In this document: positions 1 to 11,300 of the stretch, piece by piece
Position numbering within the stretch: position 1 is the stretch's first letter
How the letters are laid out: each line of letters starts with the position of its first letter
NCBI GenBank assembly: GCA_002914845.1
Contig: JXTC01000028.1
Coordinates: 414,967 to 478,966, forward strand
Source: Trema orientale
Taxonomy: Eukaryota; Streptophyta; Magnoliopsida; Rosales; Cannabaceae
Reading direction: 5' to 3'
Length of the DNA: 64,000 nucleotides
The notes under the pieces: model-generated
Told to the model about the DNA's origin: nothing
Database searches by the model: none
The model's input: only the letters and a program-made list of their open reading frames with translations
Position numbers and translations under genes: made by a program

Positions 1-436
1 TATTAGAGTTTTTAGCTTCAAGCTTAATATATATATATAGATTTGTAAATAAATAAAAAAAAAACTTTTTTTAAAAAAAATCACTAAATCTATAATGCAA
101 TTTTAATATATTGTTACTAAATCCAATTTATATAACTGAAGAAGTAGAATATTTGTAATTGATTTATATTCGAGAATGTTAAAAAATAGCTTAGAATTAT
201 TCACTATAATTCTATTTGATTTCAACTAAATTGAATACGATGAGTACGTCAACTGAATGTTAATAAGTAAACATAACTAAAAGTTAAAATAAAAATAGAG
301 AGAAACATAAAGATCATAGTCTTTTATTTCCCCCCTAATTTTGTTTGATCTTTGAAAAGAGTATCTTTATGTACACGTCAAATTATACATTTCACTTGAC
401 TATTCTTAAAATAATTAATTATTTAAAAATAAATAA
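1..436. other. A+T-rich intergenic sequence
   Basis: No open reading frame, RNA gene or clear repeat is visible here. Short poly-A and poly-T runs and AT dinucleotide tracts dominate. Confidence 0.6.
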
Positions 437-735
437 GTGATATTTTAAAATGTCATTAAATCTAAAATTTACTGATATTTTAGAAATATCACTAAAATTA
501 AATTCAGTGACATTTTAGAAATACCACTAAATAAAGATTTTAATGACATTTAAAAAATACTACTAAAGACAAATTTTAATAGTATTTGCTTAAATGCCAC
601 TAAATTAAAATATCTATGACATTTGAAAAATGCCACTGAACATAAATTTGGTGACATTTTAAATCAAATACCATTAAAATACTATAATAGCGACATTTTT
701 GTGTAAATGTTGCTAAATAAAATGCCACTAATCCA
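437..735. repeat. Array of short hairpin-type repeats, CACTA-like subterminal region
   Basis: Eight degenerate units start near 437, 471, 506, 542, 578, 615, 650 and 689, so the spacing is about 34-39 bp. Each unit has a TGACATTTT-type half followed by an AAATGCCACTAA-type half, so it is a small imperfect inverted repeat. Such arrays of GCGACATTTT/AAATGTCGC units are typical of the subterminal regions of plant CACTA (En/Spm) transposons. Just beyond, near 740-753, TTTTTGTTTTAGTA weakly resembles the inverted CACTA end TTTTTCTTGTAGTG. The transposon assignment is an inference, and no transposase sequence is visible nearby. Confidence 0.45.
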
Positions 736-1700
736 TATTTTTGTTTTAGTATATTTTGTTTGACATTGAATGTTAAGATATTGGGTATATTAATCGAGTA
801 ATTCAGATGTCTAAATCAGTACCTGAGTACATGAACTAAAATATTTTTTAAAAAATACGTACTTTAAAAATCAAGTGTCAAAAACGACTCTAATTTCTTT
901 CTTTTTTTTTTCTTTTTTTTTTTTTTGCTTTTTTATTTACAGATTTTAATAGGAAATGTGATGTAATTTTCATTTTTTAAAGAAAAAAAAAAAGAAGAAA
1001 TGAAATTGAGATGAAATTTTTAGATACCAAAATTAATCTGTTAATTTATAATTTTGTAGGCCTTTATAACTACTTACAATTAGTAGTGATTAATTGCTTG
1101 TTACACCTTGAAATGGAAATTTGTACCATTATACCATATATTGGTTTTGGAAGAAAAAATCTTTAATAAATTTGTTTTTTTAAGAGAAAACTATAGAAGC
1201 ATGCAGTACTGTTATAAATTGTGAATGGCCACCATTAAGATTCTATAACCCCTACTCCTCAATTCTTCCTTTAACTCTGTTATTTTAGTTAGATACATAA
1301 AATGGTGCTTATGATATACGTACTAATTAATAATTAAAATCTAAGTTAGATTCAAATAATTAAAGATGATTGATTATAGAAACAAATCGTAAACTAATCT
1401 AAAAAACAATAATTCATGAATTGAAAAGTCTACGCTACTTTATCTTTAATTAGTTGCCCTAAATAGCAATGATTTTTTTTTAAAAATGAAAAACCTCATA
1501 CAAATGTCGTGTTCATTGGTTAAATTTTGAAAATGTTCATTTTCTTCTTTTACTTGTTCATATGTTCATTAATGCAAAGTACCTTAGTGTAGAGATATTC
1601 TGAGTTGCTATTTTTGCCTTTATTTTTTTTCAAAGGTCATTACTGCAATATGTATTTCTTTAAATAATCTCTTCTGCAACTAAATAAACTATGTCAGTAT

Positions 1701-1815
1701 CTTAATATATGAATATGCTAGAGTTTTTTATGGAGTAATGTTATGGAGATATTTAATATATCTTAATATATGAATATGATAGAGTTTTTTACGGGGTAAT
1801 ATTATGGAAACATGT
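1701..1815. repeat. Tandem duplication, 61-bp period
   Basis: The segment beginning CTTAATATATGAATATG at 1701 is repeated from 1762 with a few substitutions. Both copies share the core AGAGTTTTTTA followed by a GGGTAAT/GGAGTAAT-type end. This is a simple local duplication with no coding content. Confidence 0.8.
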
Positions 1816-3629
1816 AATGCTTATAAGCATTACACTAATAAAAATATGAGACTAATTACAATTAAAATGTGTGTATGTCCCACAGCACAAAGCATAACCA
1901 AAAAACAACTTCATGATCAGTAATAATCATGTAGAATTATTAGAAAGTTCTAGTCTTGGGATAAATTAGTTTAATGTAGTAATTCCTATTATTTTTCTTT
2001 CTTTAAGACCAGAATCACTAGATAGGAATTTATATCGCACAAAAAAGGGAAAGTTCACTCATCTATGATCACAATTTGACCCATATACTTACCCTCGGAA
2101 AGTGGAAAAAGGCACCCAAAAAATGATACACTGTACTATAAATTTATTCTGTCAATTACAGTAATATTCGACACACATAATTAAAAAGTAATAATAAGCA
2201 TATACATGGTTAGGGTACGTATATTTTCCTATCCAAGTCTTTTTATGTAATTTGAATTGTTCTCAATTATGGATTAGTGAAAAACACCATCGGTCAAATA
2301 TAAGTATATTCGACAAGGAAAAAAAAAGTGTATAAAGACATATACACATGCAATGTAAATTGGGTATATTCCCAGAAAACATAATTCCATCAAGAATGCA
2401 CTGTGAAAAATTCCTTCAACGGCACTGTCTGGTGGTCAATTTTTAATGCTTCACCAATAACGTACCTTTTCTCCATTAGAACAACAATAGCATGCAATTC
2501 CTAGGTACTTCTTCTTCTTCTTCTTTTCGGGTTTTGTTAAAAGATGAAAGCGAATATAGATCACATTCGAATTTGACACTCTCTATCAAAGAACGGTGCC
2601 ATTTCTTCGATAGAAACAAAATTAAATAATTGAATTTTAAGGGGCTACAATATTAACACTCATATATGTATATATTTATATACGTGACAAAGTACCTACG
2701 TCCTAATTTTTATTGAGAGTAGTCGTTTATCCTTTTTACGTTTGAAATTTAGCCCACATGCATTATTTTTTACAAATGTATTGTCAATTTACCCCATTTT
2801 ATTAATACAATATCATTTTGTCCCAATTTTCACAAATCTGGCACCAGTTTGTCCCACTGAAGATTGTAAGTATAAGCAAGGAAAGCATCTTATGGTTTTT
2901 CACTAAAAATAATATTCATTTCAACTAAATGTAGTTTTATATAAATGAGATTATTGAAAATTTCTCATCATCCTCGATTTTTTTTTTTCCAAATTTCTAT
3001 GCAAATTTGAAAATTGGGATTGATCCTCTTCCTTCCCTTTTATTTTTGCGGGTCTCGATATTTGATGGACAAAATGACTTTTTTTCTTTTTAATTTTTTT
3101 TAGCATCATTTGCTAATATAATTGAGGCAAAGTGATACAATATTTACAAAAACTGGGGCAAATCGATACCAAATATGTTAAAATGACAGTGTATGGGCAA
3201 AATTTCAAATACGTGGGAGTAAAAGAGTACTCGTTTTGTGAGAGCACCCTAGGATATTTTGTCTATATATTTGTATAAGTACCAGTATTCTTTATTTGTT
3301 TTCGATTCATTGATTGGTCTAAGATACTTGAATTGAAAAAAAGAAAGTAAAGCCAGCACCGTTGAATTTATTCTCTCTGATCCTTTGGAAATTGGAAGTA
3401 CATTAATGGGCACCATTAGACCAATTGTTGGGACGGTATGAAAACCGTACCATATTTATTGTTATTATATGTTTTTGTGGGACATGTAACATCCTTTTGC
3501 GGGGAACCATAAGAATAAAAATCCTTGCCTTGATTTCAAATGGAAAAGATGGACTACAACATTTTTTTTGGCACTTAGCAATTAGTAGTTTTAGCATGGA
3601 TGGTGATGTACATGTGTTCGAGATTTAAG

Positions 3630-4490
3630 GCTCTGTTTGGACGCCCTGCAAATAAGGAGCTAGTCATCCATTTCTTCTAGTTCTAGCTATCCATTTAATT
3701 TGTTTGTTGGACTTTTGGAGATCATTGTAGGTAGCTAGAGTATGAATAATCTACAGTAATGAATATTTTGAACTGTATCATGTGCATAGTACTTTTTTAA
3801 TTTCAATTATATGATCAGAAGATCTAACATTAAAATATGCATACTACAAGTTGATGAATTTGTCCCTTTAATTTTCTCTAAGAATACATGAAATAATGTT
3901 GCTTGTCCCCGCATTTGGTGCAGAGCAAGCTTTTGATCTAAAATTATATATACAGAAATGGTTTAATAGTGGAATTTTCTGTTGTCATGGGTCTATGATA
4001 GCCAACACACCATAAGATCTTTCAAAAGTAACATTAAGACACAATTTTCTGTTTGCTTTATGAAAAATTATGTTAGTTAGTACGTTGTGAGTGGTTAAAA
4101 GCATAAAGCCAGTTTGATGTTGTTGTGATGTGTTGTAGTTTTACAGTAGCTGTGCTATGAGCAAAAAGCAGCAGTGAAGAAAAAAATTTAATTTTTTAGT
4201 AAAAATTTAATTTATAAAACTGCTGTACTGTTTAAAATGAGCATCTAGTGTTTGGCAAACTATATATTATGTATATTGTAAAATATTATTTTAAATAATT
4301 TGTATGATAAGAATCAACTTTAAAAAGTCACTCTTACCATATTTCTTAAATTCTACTTAAAATAGTAATTATACAATAACTTTTAAAATCTTCTACTGAT
4401 CAATAAAGCAGTAACTTACCAAACGCCTTCCCTCCCTCTTTTTTCTCTTAACAACTTTTACAAACTAAAAGTAGATCCAAAACGGGCCAA
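3630..4490. mobile_element. Possible degenerate inverted-repeat element (MITE-like)
   Basis: The left side reads GGCTCTGTTTGGACG from about 3630. The reverse complement of the right side (about 4476-4490) reads GGCCCGTTTTGGATC. These resemble the terminal motif of Tourist/hAT-type miniature elements, and the size (about 860 bp) is similar to the better-supported element at 34320. There is no convincing target duplication, and an internal segment (about 4085-4436) may be a separate element. The call is tentative. Confidence 0.25.
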
Positions 4491-7400
4491 TAGGCTCACT
4501 TGTAATGTTAAAGTTTAATGTTTAATTAAATTTCCTCCCTTACTATCAAAAACCAGTAATAAGCTGCGACACCTATTTTTGATTCAAAATTTTGATAAGC
4601 ATTTACTTCAAATAGAAGGAATGGAATTTATGGACAAGGGTTTATATATATATATATATATATATTATCATCTCCCTAAATTTATGAATTACGAAAGTTT
4701 ACGATTCTCATGTGCCTAAGCTATAATCTAGAATTCGCAGCTAATTTGTTATGAACTAGGGTCACACTACAAGGCGACGAAGAGTCTTTAAAACATGGAA
4801 AAGAAAAAAAAAAAGTAATGACTAATACTATAAAGATATTTTATTATCTTTTTTATTTTTTTGTTATTATGCATGAAGAGCTTAAAGACCGAAAATGGTG
4901 GTACCAAATCAATAAGTAATAGCTAGCTCTAATAGGCCATCATTATAATTCATAAGTTAATTGTTCATTTCTTGTGATGGTCAAGTTAAACTAACTGTCA
5001 ATTTTGAGTTTTCAAGTCATACGAGCTGATGCCCGATTATGATTTAATGTAGGACCAAGGAAACCTGTCCCACCAAAATAATGCACGCCATTCTTCAATT
5101 ATAATTTGGTAGATTTCTTATGATATTAACATGCATGATACATGTATTTTTTTTTCTCAAAAAAAAAAAAAAAAGGGAAATGAAAACGCTGTCATATTTT
5201 AACGGTTTAATGCTCTATCATATCAAAGGAGGTGGTAATAATGCAAGTTTAGATTCTCAAATCTTAATAAGAAATAAAACTAGTTACAGAAAAAAAAAAA
5301 AATTGCATCTTAAATAACATATATACCTATCAATCTTGCTCGACCACACAGAATATTTTAATTAATTTTAACTTTGAAATAGGAAGCTAGGTATGCTTGT
5401 TAACTTTGCTTTTAAAAATAAGAATTTTTGGTGGCAATATATAGTCATTCCTGTAGAATGCCAATATATTACTCCAATTTTTTTTTCTCTCTCTAAATTA
5501 AAAAACGTATAAGAATCATTTTCTACAGAAATTTTCGTTCAATTACAGTGGCTATTCTACCGAATCATACATCACTTATATTTACTAAGCAAAACAATGC
5601 CATATTAAAAAGGAAAAAAAAAAAGCTGACTTTTCTATTTATATAACAGATCAACATAATACCGCAAGGCATTAGTTTCCAACTTAAGAAGAAACCACGT
5701 GTGCTGGGAGTTCAATCACGTGATTTTTCCAACTTCTCGTCTGCCGCCTTTTATTTATTTATTTTTTTCCCCGTGTTTAGACAGTAATCTAAAAATTAAA
5801 AAGAAAAATTCTTTATAAAATTTTGAGGTAAGAAGATATGGTCATAAGATATGAACTTTCACATGAGAACCATTCTCAGCCGGAATGTTGAACTTTCTCC
5901 AAGTTCAGTTGTCCCTTGTCTTAATTTCTAGAGATATTCTATGAAACGAAACACTTCAACACATACGCAACTTGATCGTTATACGTTTTTTCTTTTAACA
6001 AAGAAAGATTTAAAAGTGTTCCTGTCTAGTTGCAAAGAGATTGATCTTCAAACACTAAGTAGATCACCGAGCATTAGCGAGGCGCTAAGCCTACTCGTCT
6101 TCTCATGCATGATAAGTATGCTGGACATCTTTTTAATTTTAGATATTTTTTACATTTTTATTTTATTAATATTTTAATATTCATTTGAAATTGTAAAACT
6201 AAAAACTAAAACGTGTCAAACTTAGTAGTCCATTTATTTTAAATTAAAATCCCACTATTAACAGTTATTGTCTTTCTCTGTTAGTGGCTAAAAGATAAGA
6301 TAGGAGTTACTCATCAATTAATTTCTCTTTTAAAATAAATAGGTCTTCTTGATGGGAGGAGATATACGTGAAATACTTCAAAAAAGAAATATAGAGAGCA
6401 AAGAGTATTTCTATTAGGTCTCTAGTCTAACAAGATAAGCCTATGTTTTTCCATTATTTTATGGGAAATAGTGTTTGAATAGACTAGCAAAATTTCTCAA
6501 AGTTATTTGACTTGAGTCTGATTGCTATGGCCAGAGGTATAATTCCATTTCCGCTTCCGCTATTTTATTGAATATTGTTTTGATCTTACAAAATATTCAA
6601 GGGTTCGAGTTGAGATTATTGTTACAGTTTACATAGTATACAAGCATTAATCCATCACGAAAAAGATCCATGGATATACCATGGAAGACTATAAAACCAA
6701 GCCTTAATTAGTTATCTCATACACTCTCTCTACCTTAATTAATTATCACAATTTCTTATAGCTTAGCAAACTTCAACACTAAGTAATCACAAAAGCGCTA
6801 TCAAAAAACCTTTAACTAGATTCCTTTTAAATTATAACCTCATAATTTCTCGTCTTTTTGTTTTGAAAGAGAAAGAGTTCTCTTTATAAGATACGTGAAA
6901 TTCCAATTCAATATAATGCTTCTTATATAGGGAATACTAGTTACTGATAACATGCATTTTTAAACGTTGAATTATATTAGAATCACATAATATTATAGTA
7001 GAAAAAGAATGCTTCCATTTTCATCTATATAAGAATCTAACGTTTTTTTCGCAACTCAACTAAAGAATTCGTCCAATATAAAACATCTGCTTTTCTCTAG
7101 TCATATTCCCTCTCCTTCCATGTACCCACCTCATCCTTTTTTCCCCCTTCATTTTCCAACTTCATGGGAAAATGAAAAGAGCCTTTAAGCCAAGGAGAGT
7201 ATCCTTGTGAGATAGGGCTCTTTTCACTTTCTTTCGTTTTTATTCTTTTAAAAAAAAATCTATAGAGTTGGAGGAATTCATAAATCAAACTTTTGAACCC
7301 TAGATGGACATTTGTCAATCGGACTGACCCCATATTTAGGATTGATAAGCTATAACAATATCATGAAAATGATTCTTATAATATTCTATATAAATTTTGT

Positions 7401-7616
7401 TCTCTTTACACATTATTGATTACAACATTTATTGGATCAAGAATCAAGCATTAGGTACATATATATATAGTCTCTGAATACACATTAAAAATTTGTAAAG
7501 GTCCTTTCAAGTGTAAGTTGCATGGTATTTCTTCTCTGCTAAAAAACTTGTGTTTATAGGTACTACTAATTCTTTTATACATTTATTTATGTTTATTGCC
7601 TAACAAATAATAAAAA

Positions 7617-7977
7617 GGAGATAATATCATTTTGATACATTATATTTTGACATTTTGTTTAAATTATACCTTATGTTTTAGTTATTATCAATATTGATCT
7701 TTAGATTTGAAATCTGTTACAAATTTATACCCTAACACCAGTTTAGAACAGTTAATTTAGCAAGATGTTGTTTAAAAAATTAAAAATAAAGAGTAAAAAA
7801 ACTAATTCGAGAATAAATTTATTAAATTATTTTGGTAAATTAACTCTTCTAAATTAGTGTCAAGATATAAATTTATAATAAATTTTAAATTTAAAAGTCA
7901 ATATTAATACTAATCAAAACACAATGTATAAATTAAATAAAATATCAAAAATATAATATATAAAAGTGATACTATCC
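7617..7977. mobile_element. Mutator-like MITE with 9-bp target duplication
   Basis: This 361-bp A+T-rich, non-coding sequence has terminal inverted repeats. The left end is GGAGATAATATCATTTT and the right end, reverse-complemented, is GGATAGTATCACTTTT. Similarity continues inward (a CATTATATTTT-like block pairs with a TATTATATTTT block). It is flanked by TAATAAAAA (7608-7616) and TAATAAAAT (7978-7986), a 9-bp direct repeat with 8 of 9 matches. Nine-bp duplications are characteristic of Mutator-like elements. It encodes nothing and would depend on a transposase elsewhere. Confidence 0.7.
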
Positions 7978-7986
7978 TAATAAAAT

Positions 7987-9471
7987 ACTAAAAAAAAATC
8001 TACAAAGCTTAGCCTAATGCGCACAAAAAAGTCCATCTTTTCTTCTCTCCTCACAAAGTAGTTTTTTTTTTTTTTTTTTTCACTAAACAATAAAGCCTAC
8101 ATCATGGCTTTCTTTTTCAACTAGTATACTCACCACGTAGGCCAAGATCTATTATGGCCTTGACAACCCAATACCTTTCCAACTCAATATCAAAATCAAC
8201 ACCAAAAAATGTCAACTTTTTCTCATTATAACTTGAGACTTTCTCATTGCTTTTCCTCCTCAATCCTTCTTTTCCGAACACAAAATCTCTCCCTTGTTTA
8301 ATTGTTTCACCTTTTCACGTGCCTTTATTCCTAATTTACCCTTCTATTCCTATCCACTAACACAGTTGTTCTTTTCTTTTCATTTTTTTTTTTTTAAATT
8401 TTTTGAGTAGCTAGCATGCATATTGGTGGCAAATGTTTCCCTAGGGAGAATATGATGGAATCATCAATCAACGCAAGTACAAACGGACAAAGCAAAACTC
8501 AAAAAGTAAAAAGAAAAATTGCCAAATCGTTTTAGGACACAACCTGAGAATTGAGATCACTAATAGAACATTTTTTTTCCCGTGATATATATATTTGTGT
8601 TCCCCTAATCAATGTCCTCAAGAATTTAACTATTCTCCCCATGAACTTGAAACTAGTTCTCATTATACTTTGTTATCAAGAAATTTAAATTCATTTGTCT
8701 TATATCCAACTAAATTGCAATAGATGTATGCCACATCATATTTCAATTAATTGGTTTAACATAAATTAGAAGACGTCAAAATTGAATAATTGATGCGAGT
8801 TTCNTTTTTTTTTTTTTTTTTTTTTGGGGGAATGAACTTTTGCAAAATGGAATAAATGGGGGAAACCCCACTTTCTGTTTCATCTAAAGTTCTAACATCT
8901 TCTAATGAAACATACATATCTTTCTCCATGTGCATGCCAGGTGCTCTCACAAGCAGCCCACACAAGCCAGCAAAGAGTTAACTTTTGTATAATTCCAGAA
9001 CAAACCCCACAAAAGCTTCAATACTACGCCATACTAAAGGACATTAATGGAAACATCACTTCTATTTTTAGTATGAAGTAATCGTTTTCACCTTAAAAGA
9101 ACTAAAAAAAACCCATCTGGCAACCCAATCGCATGCAAATTAAGAAGAGAGTAGAGGGGGGGGGGGGGGAAGCTTATCTACTTCTATCATATAATATATA
9201 TATATATGTATGTATTAATAACTCTCATTATTGGAGCTTAGCAAGACATAATGACATATTCTTGTAACATGTTAATTAAAAATCTCAGGATATACCATAA
9301 TTTACCCCAATTTTCGCTTTAGCTCCCACCAAACAAAATTTGAAGACATAAAAATCTCCAAATTGCGAATCAGCCCTTAATTTTCTCTTTTTCCCCCACT
9401 AATAAAACACAAAAAAATCCCTTTGCTCGTTTCAAATATAGATATCAATAGTCAAATTAGAGACTCTTTGC
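7987..9471. other. A+T-rich intergenic sequence downstream of the AAA-ATPase gene
   Basis: No coding sequence is recognised. The stretch contains a long poly-T tract (about 8060-8080), an ambiguous base at 8804 beside another poly-T run, a 14-base G run at 9156-9169 and a short (TA)n run near 9193-9207. The part nearest 9471 should hold the 3' untranslated region of the minus-strand gene. I found no canonical AATAAA on that strand that I could assign with confidence. Confidence 0.5.
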
Positions 9472-11094
9472 TCATTTTCCTTTCACATCGTCATCACCTT
9501 CTTCTTCTTCTTCCTCTTCTCCGTTCCGATCCTTATCACCTCCTTTCTTACAACTCTCCTGGTCAAAGTCAACCCCTTCGTTATTAGGACTCTCCAAAGC
9601 CCTCTTCTCTTGCTCCTCCTCCTCCTCCCCCTCCTCCCCACTCTTCCTCGAACCGGGCCCACCTTTCCGGTTCGCTGACTCAGCATTCTTCGCCTCCGCT
9701 CTGGCCCTCAGGACCTCCAACAACTCCCGGACCGCCTTGGCCCCGTCACGCCGGTTCTTGATCAGGACCTCGCTGACGTCAGCGGGGGTCATCCGGGCCT
9801 TCTCGATAACCTCCTCTATGCCCCTCAAAACGACGCCGTCCACGTCGTCGTGACCCAAGTAGTTCTTGAGAAGGATCTTCAGAGCCGGGAAGGTGCAGTA
9901 GCTCATGAAGACGTGCATGTCCATGCGGCCGCTCCTCAACAATGCCGGATCGAGCTTCTCGATATGGTTCGTCGTGAACACGAAGATCCTCTCGCTGCCG
10001 CAGCACGACCACAACCCGTCCGTGAAATTCAGCAGCCCGGACAGCGTGATCGTGTTCCCGCCGCCGCCGTCCTCGCCCGACCCCGATCCGGGTCCCGACC
10101 CGCCCCTCATCTCCGTCGAGACCCCCGGGTCGAGGTAGCTCCTCCCGCCGGCGCCGGAGCCGGAGACGGGTTTCTTCCGGTTGGTCAGGTTGATGGAGCA
10201 GTCGATGTCCTCGATGACGATGATGGACTTGGAGCTCGTCTTCATGAGGAGCTTCCGGAGCTCCGAGTTGGTGTGGACCTCCGTGAGCTCCAGATCGTAG
10301 ATGTCGTAGCCGAGGAAGTTCGCCATTGCGGCGATCATGCTCGACTTCCCAGTCCCCGGGGGGCCGTACAGGAGGTAGCCGCGCTTCCATGCCCGGCCAG
10401 TCTTCTGGTAGAAGCCCTGGCCGTCGGCGAAGTCCCGGAGGTCGTCCATTATGGCCCGCTTCCGGTCGGGGTCCATGGCGAGGGTGTCGAAGGTGCTGGG
10501 GTGCTTGAAGGGCACGGACTCCCAGGGGTGGCCCCGGGAGTCGAGGGAGCCGCCGCGGGAGTTGGTGTAGAGGAGGCGGTCCTGGTTGCGGCGGCGGATC
10601 TCGGCGGCCCGCTCGGTGACGAAGTCGAGGTAGGAGGTGAGGACGAGGTGCTTGTCCCGCTTCCTGACGCGGAGGGTGAAGCCCCGCTTCTCCTCAGGGA
10701 GCGGCCGCCACGAGAAGGTCTGGGACTGGCGCTGCGTGACGACGTGCTCCCAGAGGACGGTGGCGCCGTTGAAGGAGTCGGCGATGACGTCATTGTTGGA
10801 GAGGCCGAAGGTGATGGCGCTCGAGTTGAGGGCGCGCGTCAGGCTGAGGCGGCTGCCAGCGAGGGAGGCGGAGGAGGAGAGGTAGAGCTGGACGGCGTTG
10901 TAGAGCTCGTTGGTGTTGACGCCGTCGATCTCCGTTATGTCGAAGTAGCAGTAGGAGGAGAAGCGGTGGAAGACCTTGTTGAAGAGCTTCACGGCGGCGA
11001 AGCGGAGCTCCGGCGGGAAGACGGCCTGGAGGAGCGTCTGGCAGAAGGCGAAGACGCCTAGTAAGGAGGCAAATGAAGTCCAATACTCTTTCAT
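9472..11094 (-). CDS. AAA-type ATPase, BCS1/OM66-like family (At5g57480-like)
   Basis: This is an intronless gene of 540 residues, predicted to be an ATP-dependent protein-remodelling ATPase of the plant group related to mitochondrial BCS1. Residues about 7-27 form a hydrophobic N-terminal segment (LLGVFAFCQTLLQAVF), probably a membrane anchor. Residues about 28-135 match the AAA-associated N-terminal domain. The AAA core has Walker A GPPGTGKS (244-251), Walker B IIVIEDID (291-298), sensor-1 FVFTTN (371-376) and the LLRSGRMD arginine region (386-393). A Gly/Ser-rich insert (about 309-346) lies between Walker B and sensor-1, and the C-terminal tail (about 486-540) is acidic and low in complexity. 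The frame stays open for 65 codons upstream, but I chose the Met at 11094 because MKEYWTSFASLLGV matches the family start and the extension is low-complexity leader. The length fits the family (about 500-540). Membrane location and substrate are inferred from the family; relatives are stress- or senescence-induced. The gene is much more G+C-rich than its surroundings. Confidence 0.95.
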   Translation of the reverse strand: MKEYWTSFASLLGVFAFCQTLLQAVFPPELRFAAVKLFNKVFHRFSSYCYFDITEIDGVNTNELYNAVQLYLSSSASLAGSRLSLTRALNSSAITFGLSNNDVIADSFNGATVLWEHVVTQRQSQTFSWRPLPEEKRGFTLRVRKRDKHLVLTSYLDFVTERAAEIRRRNQDRLLYTNSRGGSLDSRGHPWESVPFKHPSTFDTLAMDPDRKRAIMDDLRDFADGQGFYQKTGRAWKRGYLLYGPPGTGKSSMIAAMANFLGYDIYDLELTEVHTNSELRKLLMKTSSKSIIVIEDIDCSINLTNRKKPVSGSGAGGRSYLDPGVSTEMRGGSGPGSGSGEDGGGGNTITLSGLLNFTDGLWSCCGSERIFVFTTNHIEKLDPALLRSGRMDMHVFMSYCTFPALKILLKNYLGHDDVDGVVLRGIEEVIEKARMTPADVSEVLIKNRRDGAKAVRELLEVLRARAEAKNAESANRKGGPGSRKSGEEGEEEEEQEKRALESPNNEGVDFDQESCKKGGDKDRNGEEEEEEEGDDDVKGK

Positions 11095-11185
11095 TATAAT
11101 GATAATTCCTCTTTTTTTTTTTTTTTTGGGTTGGAAGGATATATTTGAAAAGAGTTTTTGAGAAGAGGGGAGAATTGAGAATATA
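11095..11185 (-). other. Probable 5' untranslated leader of the AAA-ATPase gene
   Basis: Read on the minus strand, this stretch is pyrimidine-rich and then has an A-tract (about 11112-11127) shortly before the ATG. It is in frame with the gene but encodes only low-complexity residues (including a lysine run), so it looks like leader. The upstream limit assumes transcription starts about 25-30 bp downstream of the TATA box at 11205-11211. The true start site is not visible from sequence. Confidence 0.5.
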
Positions 11186-11204
11186 AGAATTGGGTTTTGG
11201 GGTG

Positions 11205-11211
11205 ATTTATA
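11205..11211 (-). promoter_or_regulatory. TATA box of the AAA-ATPase gene
   Basis: The minus strand reads CTCTCTATAAATCACC, with TATAAAT at 11211-11205. This is a near-consensus plant TATA box about 110 bp upstream of the chosen ATG and set in CT-rich sequence typical of plant core promoters. A weaker alternative, TTTAAATA at 11300-11293, would give a leader of about 170 bp. Confidence 0.55.
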
Positions 11212-11300
11212 GAGAGAAAGAGAAACGGGTCTTCGAGAGAAACTGTGGGAATTTGTGAATGGAAGGAGAGAATGAGAGAATAAAGGCAACGGTATTTAAA

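Larger units (their letters stand above)
754..7607. other. A+T-rich intergenic sequence with small repeats
   Basis: No convincing coding segment appears in any frame. The longest open frames are under 80 codons, low in complexity and unlike any protein family I know. The stretch holds poly-T and poly-A tracts, a (CTT)n run near 2508-2525, a (TA)n run near 4643-4666, and the tandem duplication and possible inverted-repeat element listed separately. Confidence 0.5.

Noticed and set aside
9850..11061. A 403-codon plus-strand open frame opposite the AAA-ATPase gene
   Set aside because: It is antisense to a well-supported gene, has compositionally biased sequence (runs of Val, Glu, Gly, Ala) and no family similarity. 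Long antisense frames are expected from G+C-rich third positions.
11095..11289. An upstream in-frame extension of the AAA-ATPase by 65 residues
   Set aside because: The extension is low in complexity (Ser/Pro-rich, then a Lys run) and overlaps the TATA box and predicted leader. The family start is at 11094.
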